Shown in pieces: positions 57,015 to 64,000 of a stretch of 64,000 nucleotides of DNA. The first letter of the stretch is position 1. Every line of letters starts with the position of its first letter. The position numbers and the translations under genes were made by a program. The stretch is taken from assembly GCF_024168645.1 (NCBI RefSeq), contig NZ_JALJWF010000001.1, positions 5,149,501 through 5,213,500 on the forward strand. The letters run 5' to 3'. This DNA comes from Pseudomonas sp. GGS8 (lineage in GTDB: Bacteria > Pseudomonadota > Gammaproteobacteria > Pseudomonadales > Pseudomonadaceae). The notes under the pieces were generated by a model that was not told the origin of the DNA, made no database searches, and worked only from the letters and a program-made list of their open reading frames with translations.

Positions 57015-57023
57015 TACCTACAA

Positions 57024-57068
57024 GTGGATCAAGGTGCGCCCAGCTCAGAAATCAACACCTTGATCCAC
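57024..57068. terminator. Long hairpin between convergent defence operons
   Basis: GTGGATCAAGGTG and CACCTTGATCCAC form a perfect 13-bp inverted repeat with a 19-base loop, between the TIR stop and the convergent SLATT gene. No long T-run, but length and position support a shared terminator or mRNA-protecting structure. Confidence 0.6.
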
Positions 57069-57121
57069 CCGGGTACAACCTAGCCAAGCCGGTCTAATGT
57101 CAGACCAAACTGCGGAAAATT

Positions 57122-57988
57122 TCAATTGTCTTTACGAGCAACCCACTGGGTGTGTTCACGCGAAAACGCATTCTCGGCATCGCCAACAAACAAAGACAGG
57201 CCATCATCAGAGACAAGCTCATCAGCTTGCTCGCGTATGATCCCGATTTCATGGGCCGTTAGCGCGTACGATGCCGACAACTCAGAAAAGCGCTTGGCTT
57301 GCATCCAAGTCAGCAGACTGGCGGCAAAGGCGATGAGTATGTCCGTTGGAAAATACTGGTATTGCACATTCGCGATCTTGATTAGGGCGCAAATGAACGC
57401 TATCGCATTGATAAAAATCAGGGCAGCAAAAAATCTTTCCGAAGCTTTTTTGTTTAACTTGGCTTTTTTCTCATACCACGCCAACTGATCATTGATTCTG
57501 CATTTTATATAATTATCCCGCCTTGCATCGAAAGAACCGGCCCTGAGCTGAACCATTGTTGCCGAAATCTGTTTTTCCGAGATGTGGCTGGTCAGCTTGC
57601 CCGCCCCCCCCTGGTTCTGACTTATGACCGCCTTAAGTTTTACAAGGAACAGCTTTTTGGCAACAGGATCCGCCTCATGAAAAGGCTCTGCTCTTGAGAC
57701 GTAGCGCCATGTCAGTGTTTTGATGGACTCAGCAACGGCGCGTCCTGAGTACCAAAGGCGCTCGGGCCTTACCAGGGCCAGGTAAACCGAACTTGCTGTT
57801 GCGCCAGCCAGCAACACCGCCTGGATAACCGCCGCCCCCCAATGCGGGTAATTGATAACTGAAACAGCGGCCGCTGAAACCAAAAAAATCAGGTTCAAGA
57901 TCAAGGCGGTGAAGAAGCTTGACTGCGCGCCACCGGAAAGGGTGTCAGCAGACTGATATAGTCCTGGAAAATCTGTCTCTTTCATCAC
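57122..57988 (-). CDS. SLATT-type (DUF4231) membrane effector
   Basis: 288 residues with hydrophobic pairs at about 25-72 (FFTALILNLIFLVSAAAVSV, AVIQAVLLAGATASSVYLAL) and 186-230 (FFAALIFINAIAFICALIKI, DILIAFAASLLTWMQAKRF), separated by a charged helical linker. The C-terminal helix RFSELSASYALTAHEIGIIR is typical of DUF4231. SLATT proteins are predicted pore-forming effectors of nucleotide-dependent conflict systems. Downstream of, and cotranscribed with, the TPR/NDT-like gene (62-base gap). Confidence 0.8.
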   Translation of the reverse strand: MMKETDFPGLYQSADTLSGGAQSSFFTALILNLIFLVSAAAVSVINYPHWGAAVIQAVLLAGATASSVYLALVRPERLWYSGRAVAESIKTLTWRYVSRAEPFHEADPVAKKLFLVKLKAVISQNQGGAGKLTSHISEKQISATMVQLRAGSFDARRDNYIKCRINDQLAWYEKKAKLNKKASERFFAALIFINAIAFICALIKIANVQYQYFPTDILIAFAASLLTWMQAKRFSELSASYALTAHEIGIIREQADELVSDDGLSLFVGDAENAFSREHTQWVARKDN

Positions 57989-58050
57989 TTTCCCTTTATG
58001 TAAACCGATCCTAGGTAGCTGCGATCACCAAACGGTATCTAAAGCAAAAT

Positions 58051-59304
58051 TTATTTAACTTCTGGAGCCAGTGCCGACAACCGTTCTGCACGGATTGCCA
58101 AGAGTTCATCCTTCCCAAAATAATAGGTATCAACTTCCCACTGAGCGGCTGCTGCTCCCAGGAATTTCTGCTCATAAATGAACCCTGTATCAGGTTCTTC
58201 ACAGGCGAAGTGGCAGTTGGCCAACGTCGCATACACCCAGCGTTTATCTGGCCTGTCAAAAAAGTCTGGGGACGCTTCAATCGCCGATAGAGATTTCGCA
58301 ATCGACCGGCGTATTTTTTGGGCGCTCATAAAGTCGTAAACTTTTTCCGCCTGATCAGCATGTTGTTGCGCACGAAATTCGAAGCACAATGCGAAATTCT
58401 CGCCATTGTAGTAATCGCGTCTAACTTCAAACCCTCTCCCATACAACCGTATCGCGACGTCCAATGCCGCGCGATCGCGCTGTATAAGCCAGAGCCGCTT
58501 GTTGATGGCCCCTGCAATCCCAAGAGTCTCAGGATCGTTTGAAAGCGTGGGTTCAAGGGGCGCAAGTACTGACAGGGCTGCGTGGAGCGCCGCAACTTCG
58601 TCGGGCGACTTCGATTTGTAAGTGCTCAGAGCCAGTTTTTGCAAGATGTCGGGCTCTTCGGGCTTCATGTCACGCGCAGCTTGAAAGTGTTCCATGGCGG
58701 CGGAGTGGTCACTCTGCCGCATAAATTTTTCTCCCTCATGCATGTGATGGGACAGTTTCTTCTGCGCCGCCTCTGCCTCATCGATCAGTTCCTTGAACTG
58801 GTCATCCGACATCCTTGGAGAAACTAGCTTAGGCAGGAAGGTGTAGACAGGGCTGTCGACTGTCGGGGCAGTCATGGCCGCTTCAATGAGATCTCCCAGA
58901 GCCTTTGTTGCCCTGATCGCTTCGCGCCCCATGATGTCTTCACCGAAATGCGCGTACCTAAAAGTGCTCACGTGGTTAAGATCAAAATGCAGCTTGCCCT
59001 GATCCTCATTCATGATGATCGTAGAATTCGGACGCAATGCATGCCGAACCCCCAACTCATAAACAGCGTTTACGTTGCCTGTTGAGATGTCTGCGATGAC
59101 CAGGTCTGCACGCAGAAGCATTTCATACATCTGGACATCGATAATGCCCGATTGCTGAATCTCATCCGCTCTCACGCACCGCATGCCCTTGCTAAGAACT
59201 GCGGGCTGAATGATCGTCTCATACGTGGCATTAAGATCCAGAGTGCGACCTGTTTCGTAATCCGTTTTTTTACCAAAGCCCATTACTACAAAACATAGCT
59301 GCAT
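58051..59304 (-). CDS. NDT/TIR-like sensor with TPR (MAP3K-TRAF-binding-like) region
   Basis: 417 residues. The N-terminal 125 residues (CFVVMGFGKKTDYETGRTLD, DVQMYEMLLRADLVIADIST, NVNAVYELGVRHALRPNST) form a Rossmann-like domain of the nucleoside-deoxyribosyltransferase/TIR type, with ELG at the usual catalytic position. The rest is helical with TPR-like repeats (AAMEHFQAARDMKPEEPDIL) and ends in a region resembling TRAF-binding domains often seen beside SLATT genes. Likely the sensor or nucleotide-acting partner of the SLATT effector. Confidence 0.7.
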   Translation of the reverse strand: MQLCFVVMGFGKKTDYETGRTLDLNATYETIIQPAVLSKGMRCVRADEIQQSGIIDVQMYEMLLRADLVIADISTGNVNAVYELGVRHALRPNSTIIMNEDQGKLHFDLNHVSTFRYAHFGEDIMGREAIRATKALGDLIEAAMTAPTVDSPVYTFLPKLVSPRMSDDQFKELIDEAEAAQKKLSHHMHEGEKFMRQSDHSAAMEHFQAARDMKPEEPDILQKLALSTYKSKSPDEVAALHAALSVLAPLEPTLSNDPETLGIAGAINKRLWLIQRDRAALDVAIRLYGRGFEVRRDYYNGENFALCFEFRAQQHADQAEKVYDFMSAQKIRRSIAKSLSAIEASPDFFDRPDKRWVYATLANCHFACEEPDTGFIYEQKFLGAAAAQWEVDTYYFGKDELLAIRAERLSALAPEVK

Positions 59305-59419
59305 CTGTGCACTCCCTTGATAAACTCGACATGATGGATGAGCTTAAGCACTAAGTAGCAGGCCCTATGGAATGACGAAGACGGCGATACTTGTGCGTGA
59401 TCCCGGGGGTTGATCCGTT

Positions 59420-61384
59420 TTATCCCATGAGTGGTTCGATCGCCTTGATGGCCCGGCCATCCATTGGATACCTATGTTCACGAAGCCCGTGCAACCGCTC
59501 GAGCGTATCCAAGCAGGTGCGCAGGTCTACGGAGGCGCCCCGTAGCTCCTCGCGCAACTTGTAAGCATCCAACTCATTGAGCATACATGCGTGCAGGAAG
59601 GCCACCAGGTCGCCGGGGTCTGCCTGGAAATAGCCCAGGTAGTCCCGGATGGTCGGCGCCTGGTGCCCAGCGAACACCGCTACGCGATGTGCAGCGGCAT
59701 AGCTATCGTCCCAGTACACCCGGCGTAGCGCCAGGTGCTGCAATAGCGCCTGCCATTTGTCACGGTTGATGGTGTCGTCCATGTGCAGCGCTTCCATGGC
59801 CGCCGCTGCTAGCGCGCCATGTAGACTGGCCATTTCCTCGGCCAGCCGCTCCGGGGATGTTTCAAGGCGGGCGGCGGCTTGGTCGAAGCAGGCCAAACCC
59901 ATGCAACCTAACAGCAGCAACAAGCGGCTGGCGTCCGCTCGGTCCGAGTAAGTTTTCGTCCCGGCATCCACGGAACCAAACTCGAGTACTTCCCGTAGAT
60001 CATAAGCACTATCCCAGAGCTGCTGCCACCCCGACGCGAAAGCATCCCTCGACGCCATTGGGAACGCCAGCAGGTTGGCGGACATACCCGGAATGTCATC
60101 ACCGGGAATATGGAGGTCGGCCCGCTCCAGTAAGCCACGCCCCTCCGGCCCATGCCAGTTCTCCGGAGTGAGCCGCCATTCACTAGCGAACTCCTCGAAG
60201 GACGGCGTGTCGATGAACCCGTCATGGGCAAAGGAGGACCGCACGCATCGATAGCACCAGGCTTCCCATGGGGCGGCGTCCTCGGGGGCGGCCTGGATCA
60301 GCGGCCACCCACGCATAGCCTTGCCCATCGCTTCTAGCAGGGCATTATCGACGAAGCTATGGGATCGGATATCGCTGAAATCCTTTTCCCTCTGGCGCAG
60401 CACCTGCCGCATCAACCAAGTGCTCCAGCGAGCAAACATCGCCGAGGCATCCTCTCGGCAGGCGAGAACATTCACCACCGCGCGGACCAGCTCGGCGACT
60501 TGCGCAGTGAGCGCGGCGACCTCGGCTTCATCGGCGTCGTAACGGGGAATTTGCCTGCCGGGCTCAATCAGTTCGTTCCGTGCGTGCACCAGCAACAACG
60601 GCAGCAATACTGAACCCGTCCAGCTACCATCTTGGGTGAAAGCCAATGGCGCCGCCCTGGCGCATGCCTCCCACTGGGCGAAGCGTGGGCTGAATGCCCC
60701 CATCCCGGCACTCAGCAGGGCTGTATCGACGAGAAAGGGATTCTTCGAGTCGGTAATCAACTGTTGGAAGTCAGCCGGGGCGATTTCACTCAGAAGGCCG
60801 AAGATCCGCATCTCCTCCTCATAACTCATGAAGTCGGAGCCCCGTAGCCCACCCCAGAGTTCCTCGAGATGGTATTCGGCATCCTGCCAATGCGCCCAAG
60901 CGCCTTCGCGCTCTTCGTTCCTGCGTTTCGACTCTGACTTCAGACCTCCGCTTTCCAACGCCTCGAAAAGGCAAATCGCCAAGTCGACGTAAGCCTTCCG
61001 GGCAACGGCGTCCTTCTCGGCACAGGCTGACATCGCCTCTCTCAACCAGTGTTCGATTTGCCAGGAATTACGCGCGATCATTCTGATCTTCAGCCAGGTT
61101 GCCAGTTGCGGGTTTCTCCCGAGCGCACGTGCGCAAGCCGCCGTTAGCAGCATATCGGCGTCGAACGGGAGTTCCGTCCGTTCCTGAGCAAGCTCCTGCA
61201 ACGATTCGATATCCAGCGGCTCTCCCAGCGCAGTGAGATCCTCCGCCAGCGAAGCGATCAGTCCAGGGGCATCTTTGTCGGCTTGTACCATCAGCTCGAA
61301 GAAGTCCCCCCGAGTTCTAAAATGGTTGTGGCTTTGAAAGTCTTCAATTTCGGCGTTTCGTTCGCGGATCCATTGCATCGTCAT
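59420..61384 (-). CDS. Large helical protein of a three-gene PLD-type operon
   Basis: 654 residues, start at ATG 61384 overlapping the upstream stop (ATGA) with AAGGAAAA before it. Almost entirely helical and acidic, rich in Trp and Ala, with HEAT/TPR-like periodicity (MLLTAACARALGRNPQLATW, QAAARLETSPERLAEEMAS) and no catalytic motif I recognise. GC content is higher than in the neighbouring SLATT genes. As the third gene of an operon with two PLD-like proteins it may be a scaffold or regulator. Confidence 0.6.
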   Translation of the reverse strand: MTMQWIRERNAEIEDFQSHNHFRTRGDFFELMVQADKDAPGLIASLAEDLTALGEPLDIESLQELAQERTELPFDADMLLTAACARALGRNPQLATWLKIRMIARNSWQIEHWLREAMSACAEKDAVARKAYVDLAICLFEALESGGLKSESKRRNEEREGAWAHWQDAEYHLEELWGGLRGSDFMSYEEEMRIFGLLSEIAPADFQQLITDSKNPFLVDTALLSAGMGAFSPRFAQWEACARAAPLAFTQDGSWTGSVLLPLLLVHARNELIEPGRQIPRYDADEAEVAALTAQVAELVRAVVNVLACREDASAMFARWSTWLMRQVLRQREKDFSDIRSHSFVDNALLEAMGKAMRGWPLIQAAPEDAAPWEAWCYRCVRSSFAHDGFIDTPSFEEFASEWRLTPENWHGPEGRGLLERADLHIPGDDIPGMSANLLAFPMASRDAFASGWQQLWDSAYDLREVLEFGSVDAGTKTYSDRADASRLLLLLGCMGLACFDQAAARLETSPERLAEEMASLHGALAAAAMEALHMDDTINRDKWQALLQHLALRRVYWDDSYAAAHRVAVFAGHQAPTIRDYLGYFQADPGDLVAFLHACMLNELDAYKLREELRGASVDLRTCLDTLERLHGLREHRYPMDGRAIKAIEPLMG

Positions 61385-62007
61385 TTTTCCTTGCACTTGT
61401 CCCATGCCAGCTCGAAGAACGCGATGGCGCCCGAGTCCACTGCACACCAACCCCGGCTGGCGGCGTTGACGCTGGCGTGGAAGCCGCCGACCGTCGCCCC
61501 GAAGTGCCAGAGCTCGTCGTCGACTACGGCGAAGCGATCATGGATGTAATCGAAGTCCTGCCTGAGGCGGGTGTTCACCTGAATGCTGCAGCACTTGGCC
61601 CGTCGAGCCTGCCTGGTATTTATTTCTTCCTCCCGCATCTGGAAAAGCTGCAGCATGTCCTCAGGGACCTCGGCATGCATCCGAGTGAGAATTCTGATGT
61701 CGCTGGCGACGAGGCCTGCATGCAGCCAATCAAGTATTGTCAGGATGCGCCCATCGGGCTGCACGCTCGTGTCCGGCTTTAGGAAGTACTCATCCACTAC
61801 CCATATACGGTCCACAGCGCTGCTAACCGCCTTGCTAAAGGCTTCCAAGGGTCTCGGGGCGGGGGAATGTCTGCGCGTATGAATAGTCTCTATATCTCTG
61901 GGGAAGTGATGGCTGCCGCCACTCTCGCATCCCCACATGATCTCTGTCTTCAGGGGAGTTCGTGGTGGCTTCACGGGAAGCCTGAGGCCCGAATCGAACT
62001 TGCTCAT
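61381..62007 (-). CDS. Phospholipase D-like (HKD-variant) protein
   Basis: 208 residues. DRIWVVDEYFLKPDTSVQPD is typical of the strand before a PLD core, and YIHDRFAVVDDELWHFGATV resembles one HKD motif in which the Lys is replaced (HDRFAVVDD). FHASVNAASRGWCAVDSG closes the fold. Only one HKD-like motif is present, as in dimeric PLD nucleases. Overlaps both neighbours by 4 bases, so the three genes are one unit. Confidence 0.7.
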   Translation of the reverse strand: MSKFDSGLRLPVKPPRTPLKTEIMWGCESGGSHHFPRDIETIHTRRHSPAPRPLEAFSKAVSSAVDRIWVVDEYFLKPDTSVQPDGRILTILDWLHAGLVASDIRILTRMHAEVPEDMLQLFQMREEEINTRQARRAKCCSIQVNTRLRQDFDYIHDRFAVVDDELWHFGATVGGFHASVNAASRGWCAVDSGAIAFFELAWDKCKEK

Positions 62008-63602
62008 GCCAGCCCTCGCCCCGTGTCTGCCACGGACAAGCTGCTTATAAAGGCATCCAGGCTCGGAGCCTTACAGCCAAGACCTTGCAGCCGGTCGATA
62101 ACTTCATCCGGGTTGGGCAGCTTGACGATCATTGAGGCTTTTCCACCCAGGCTGTTGAGCGAGTTGCCGACGAACCACACATCGTCGTCCACCACTAGGA
62201 AACGATCGTGCAGCCTGGATGCGGAAATCACCCTAATTTCCGGGGACAGTTGCTGGTGCTTGTTAAGGTCGTCGAGACTGCGCTTGAACTCCTCCAGCAA
62301 GCCCAGTTTGGTTTCCGTAGGCTTGGGCTTGAATGCAAGCTTCGTCGTCAGCAGGGTTACGCTCACCTCGCTGCCATGGATAGCATAGAGGAACTGCCCC
62401 AGTTGTAATGCACCCAGGTAGGGGTCGGCGATCATCACCCTGGAGCGTGCTGCCCGAAGCAGGTCTCGGATAAAGTGCGCCGCCTCGTCTCGCGAGCCTT
62501 CGGCGAACCAGCGCTGACCATAATGTTTGGCATCGGCCAGTCTCTCCCTCCTCCTGGTCTCGGCGGCGACGCGCGCCCCCACACCGGGACTCCGGACCTC
62601 ACCGATAACTGACTTCGATGCCAGTTCCGACCCCATCGCCGCCTGATATTCCATAATGGGAGAGTCAGGAGAAGCGTCCGAAGGGACGCTGACCCTGCGG
62701 CTATTACCCGAGGAGGCACGGATGGAGAGGTTCATCTGACGAAGGAACGGAGCCGTAGGCTGATAGGCGAGGACTCCTTCCCGATCATGGGTCACCACGA
62801 AACCGTACTCGCCGGTACAGCTCCCCTTCTCCACCTCAAGGATGCCGTCGGCGGGAACCTGATGGGTCTCGAAGCTGGTGAGCAGCCAGGCCTCCTTGTC
62901 GAAAGCAGTGACGCGCACTCCCTCCAGGCTCCGGCCAGGGCGCGGAACGATGCGATAGATGATCCGCTCACCTCGCCCATTCTTGGCCGGCACCATGAAA
63001 TGGTCGATCTGCCGGACCACTGGGTCAGGCGTGATATAGACCGCGCTGCCGAGATACTCCTGATAGTCGTACAGGTCGATGTGCATGCGCCGGGCCACGA
63101 ACGCCTGGGCGCCGGCATCCTCAAGGAGCACATCCAGGCCCGCGCGATCACCGAAGCGCCGGTGGATGCGCCCGGGCACACTGCCTATGAAGGGCGCGGG
63201 TTCGATTGTGCCCTGTCCTGGTCGTGAGAAAAGCTCTTCCCTTATGGGCAGACCGAACACAGGCCAAGGCTGGGCGTCCTCCAATCTTGGCACTCGGATT
63301 AGCACGCCATCCAACTTTATTCGGTCTTTCTTTCGGGTAGGCACCGGCGTAGATCTTTCGCCTTCGTCCAGGGACCTATACCAACTTATGGCGTCCTCTC
63401 TTGATAGGAGGGTCCTGCGAAAGAACAGCCTATCTTCGCCCCCCTTGAGAGTGAAGGGATCAACGCCTGGCATGCTTGTCGGCACAGGCCTGCCTTGGGC
63501 CAATTCGGTGACGGTGGTAAACAGTAGCCTGCCCATCTCTCCTTTTTTCTGCACGATTACCAGCCGAACAACGGCCCACTCCTGACGTTCGTTAGCAGCC
63601 AT
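62004..63602 (-). CDS. PLD-like protein with large N-terminal domain (VPA1262-like)
   Basis: 532 residues; ATG 63602 follows AGGAGCAGGGG (a GTG lies one codon upstream). The N-terminal 320 residues are beta-rich (YLGSAVYITPDPVVRQIDHF, CTGEYGFVVTHDREGVLAYQ), similar to what I remember as VPA1262-family proteins. The C-terminal part has SRVMIADPYLGALQLGQFLY and SRLHDRFLVVDDDVWFVGNS, again an HKD-like site (HDRFLVVDD) without Lys. Probably a nucleic-acid- or lipid-binding effector in an island defence operon; family name from memory. Confidence 0.6.
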   Translation of the reverse strand: MAANERQEWAVVRLVIVQKKGEMGRLLFTTVTELAQGRPVPTSMPGVDPFTLKGGEDRLFFRRTLLSREDAISWYRSLDEGERSTPVPTRKKDRIKLDGVLIRVPRLEDAQPWPVFGLPIREELFSRPGQGTIEPAPFIGSVPGRIHRRFGDRAGLDVLLEDAGAQAFVARRMHIDLYDYQEYLGSAVYITPDPVVRQIDHFMVPAKNGRGERIIYRIVPRPGRSLEGVRVTAFDKEAWLLTSFETHQVPADGILEVEKGSCTGEYGFVVTHDREGVLAYQPTAPFLRQMNLSIRASSGNSRRVSVPSDASPDSPIMEYQAAMGSELASKSVIGEVRSPGVGARVAAETRRRERLADAKHYGQRWFAEGSRDEAAHFIRDLLRAARSRVMIADPYLGALQLGQFLYAIHGSEVSVTLLTTKLAFKPKPTETKLGLLEEFKRSLDDLNKHQQLSPEIRVISASRLHDRFLVVDDDVWFVGNSLNSLGGKASMIVKLPNPDEVIDRLQGLGCKAPSLDAFISSLSVADTGRGLA

Positions 63603-63966
63603 CACACCCCTGCTCCTGTACTTCTATCCATTGGCCAGCTACACGGCAAGCGCAGTATGCACCAGTTCCCCTCGCTCTCCCAAGCAACAGCCTGAGTGAT
63701 ATCTGGGGCCGCTCTACGGACTGGCGGGTCATAAACCTCTGCGCCAGTCGGTCAAGCTTGGCGCCGAAGTGGGAAGCCGTATGTAGCCTCCGTGAGAAGC
63801 AGGAATGAGCTCTGGCTTCTACTCTCCGCGCGCTTGCAATCGTGCACTTTACGGTCATTTGGCAACAGGATACTGTTCGTCATGGCATTTTGATACTTAT
63901 GCAAGCTAACGCGGTGCTTTAGCTGACCCGAGGTATTACGAATACGCACTACCTCGACATGGATGG
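63603..63966. other. Upstream region of the PLD-type operon
   Basis: About 360 bases between the PLD-type operon and a possible rightward gene. Reading frames here are short, lack ribosome sites and have no family features. It should contain divergent promoters; nothing specific stands out. Confidence 0.4.
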
Positions 63967-64000
63967 ATGAACGGTATGAACATTCTCGAATATTTGGATT
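63967..64000 (+). CDS. Possible start of a gene running off the window
   Basis: An open frame ATG AAC GGT ATG AAC ATT CTC GAA TAT TTG GAT begins at 63967 (second ATG 63976) and is still open at the edge, reading MNGMNILEYLD. The start context is weak; only 11 codons are visible, so this is tentative. Confidence 0.3.
   Translation, partial: MNGMNILEYLD

Larger units (their letters stand above)
42350..64000 (+). mobile_element. GInt-type genomic island (left part, with defence cargo)
   Basis: The four genes at 42435-47748 (three different tyrosine recombinases in overlapping frames plus a small coiled-coil protein) match the ginABCD operon described as the hallmark of GInt islands, which carry cargo beyond ginD and a short AT-rich distal end. 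All genes from 47859 to the window end would be cargo. No other integrase or distal end is visible, so the island extends past 64000. Confidence 0.75.

Noticed and set aside
63592..63949. Two short minus-strand frames upstream of the PLD-type operon
   Set aside because: No ribosome sites, Arg/Cys-rich composition and no membrane or domain features; more likely promoter region.

Overview
The window looks like a chromosomal segment of a Pseudomonas, most likely from the P. fluorescens complex. The evidence is the GC-rich coding style, Pseudomonas-type REP doublets (REPINs), a CstA/YbdD pair, a PuuA/PuuB/PotF putrescine cluster, the four-gene Anbu proteasome-ancestor operon, and a Pf-type filamentous prophage lying against an almost canonical Pseudomonas dif site. 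All family assignments come from reading the sequence; no database search was run.

Region 1 (1-33.3 kb) is core-like chromosome. It holds a Fur-box-preceded ferric iron ABC transporter (fbpABC type), an OmpR/EnvZ-type two-component system, an unusual fused SecDF protein with a repeat-bearing C-terminus, two tandem ArnT-like lipid glycosyltransferases, a histidine phosphatase, and a histidine kinase broken by a one-base frameshift. These are followed by a putrescine uptake and gamma-glutamylation cluster with an AraC regulator, a DUF985 cupin, a NarL/LuxR-type two-component system divergent from cstA-ybdD, a LysR regulator, two MFS exporters (the second followed by a 28-codon relic of an NRPS module), an AT-rich gap, and the Anbu operon (ATP-grasp, alpha-E, transglutaminase, Anbu peptidase).

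Region 2 (about 33.3-42.35 kb) begins with a palindrome-rich boundary and continues into a Pf-like inovirus: RHH repressor, replication initiator, ssDNA-binding protein, coat protein, adsorption protein, DUF2523 minor coat protein and Zot. The repressor plus the first 180 codons of the initiator lie in three exact tandem 884-bp units; only the third runs into a full-length initiator. The prophage ends at a dif site (42322-42349).

Region 3 (42.35 kb to the end) starts directly after dif with three overlapping tyrosine recombinases and a small coiled-coil protein. This is the ginABCD signature of GInt genomic islands. The cargo is dominated by defence-type genes: a TIR-TM-propeller protein; a five-gene operon (PfkB/deoxyribosyltransferase-like fusion, TIR-TGT fusion, OGG-like HhH glycosylase, QueC, small TIR protein); a SLATT (DUF4231) plus TPR/NDT-like pair; and a three-gene operon with two PLD-like proteins. 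The island's far end is not in the window.

The most interesting candidate is the 52651-57014 operon. It combines the 7-deazaguanine enzymes known from type IV CBASS (QueC, TGT, OGG) with two TIR domains and no CD-NTase, so it may be a TIR-based immune system that uses deazaguanine chemistry.
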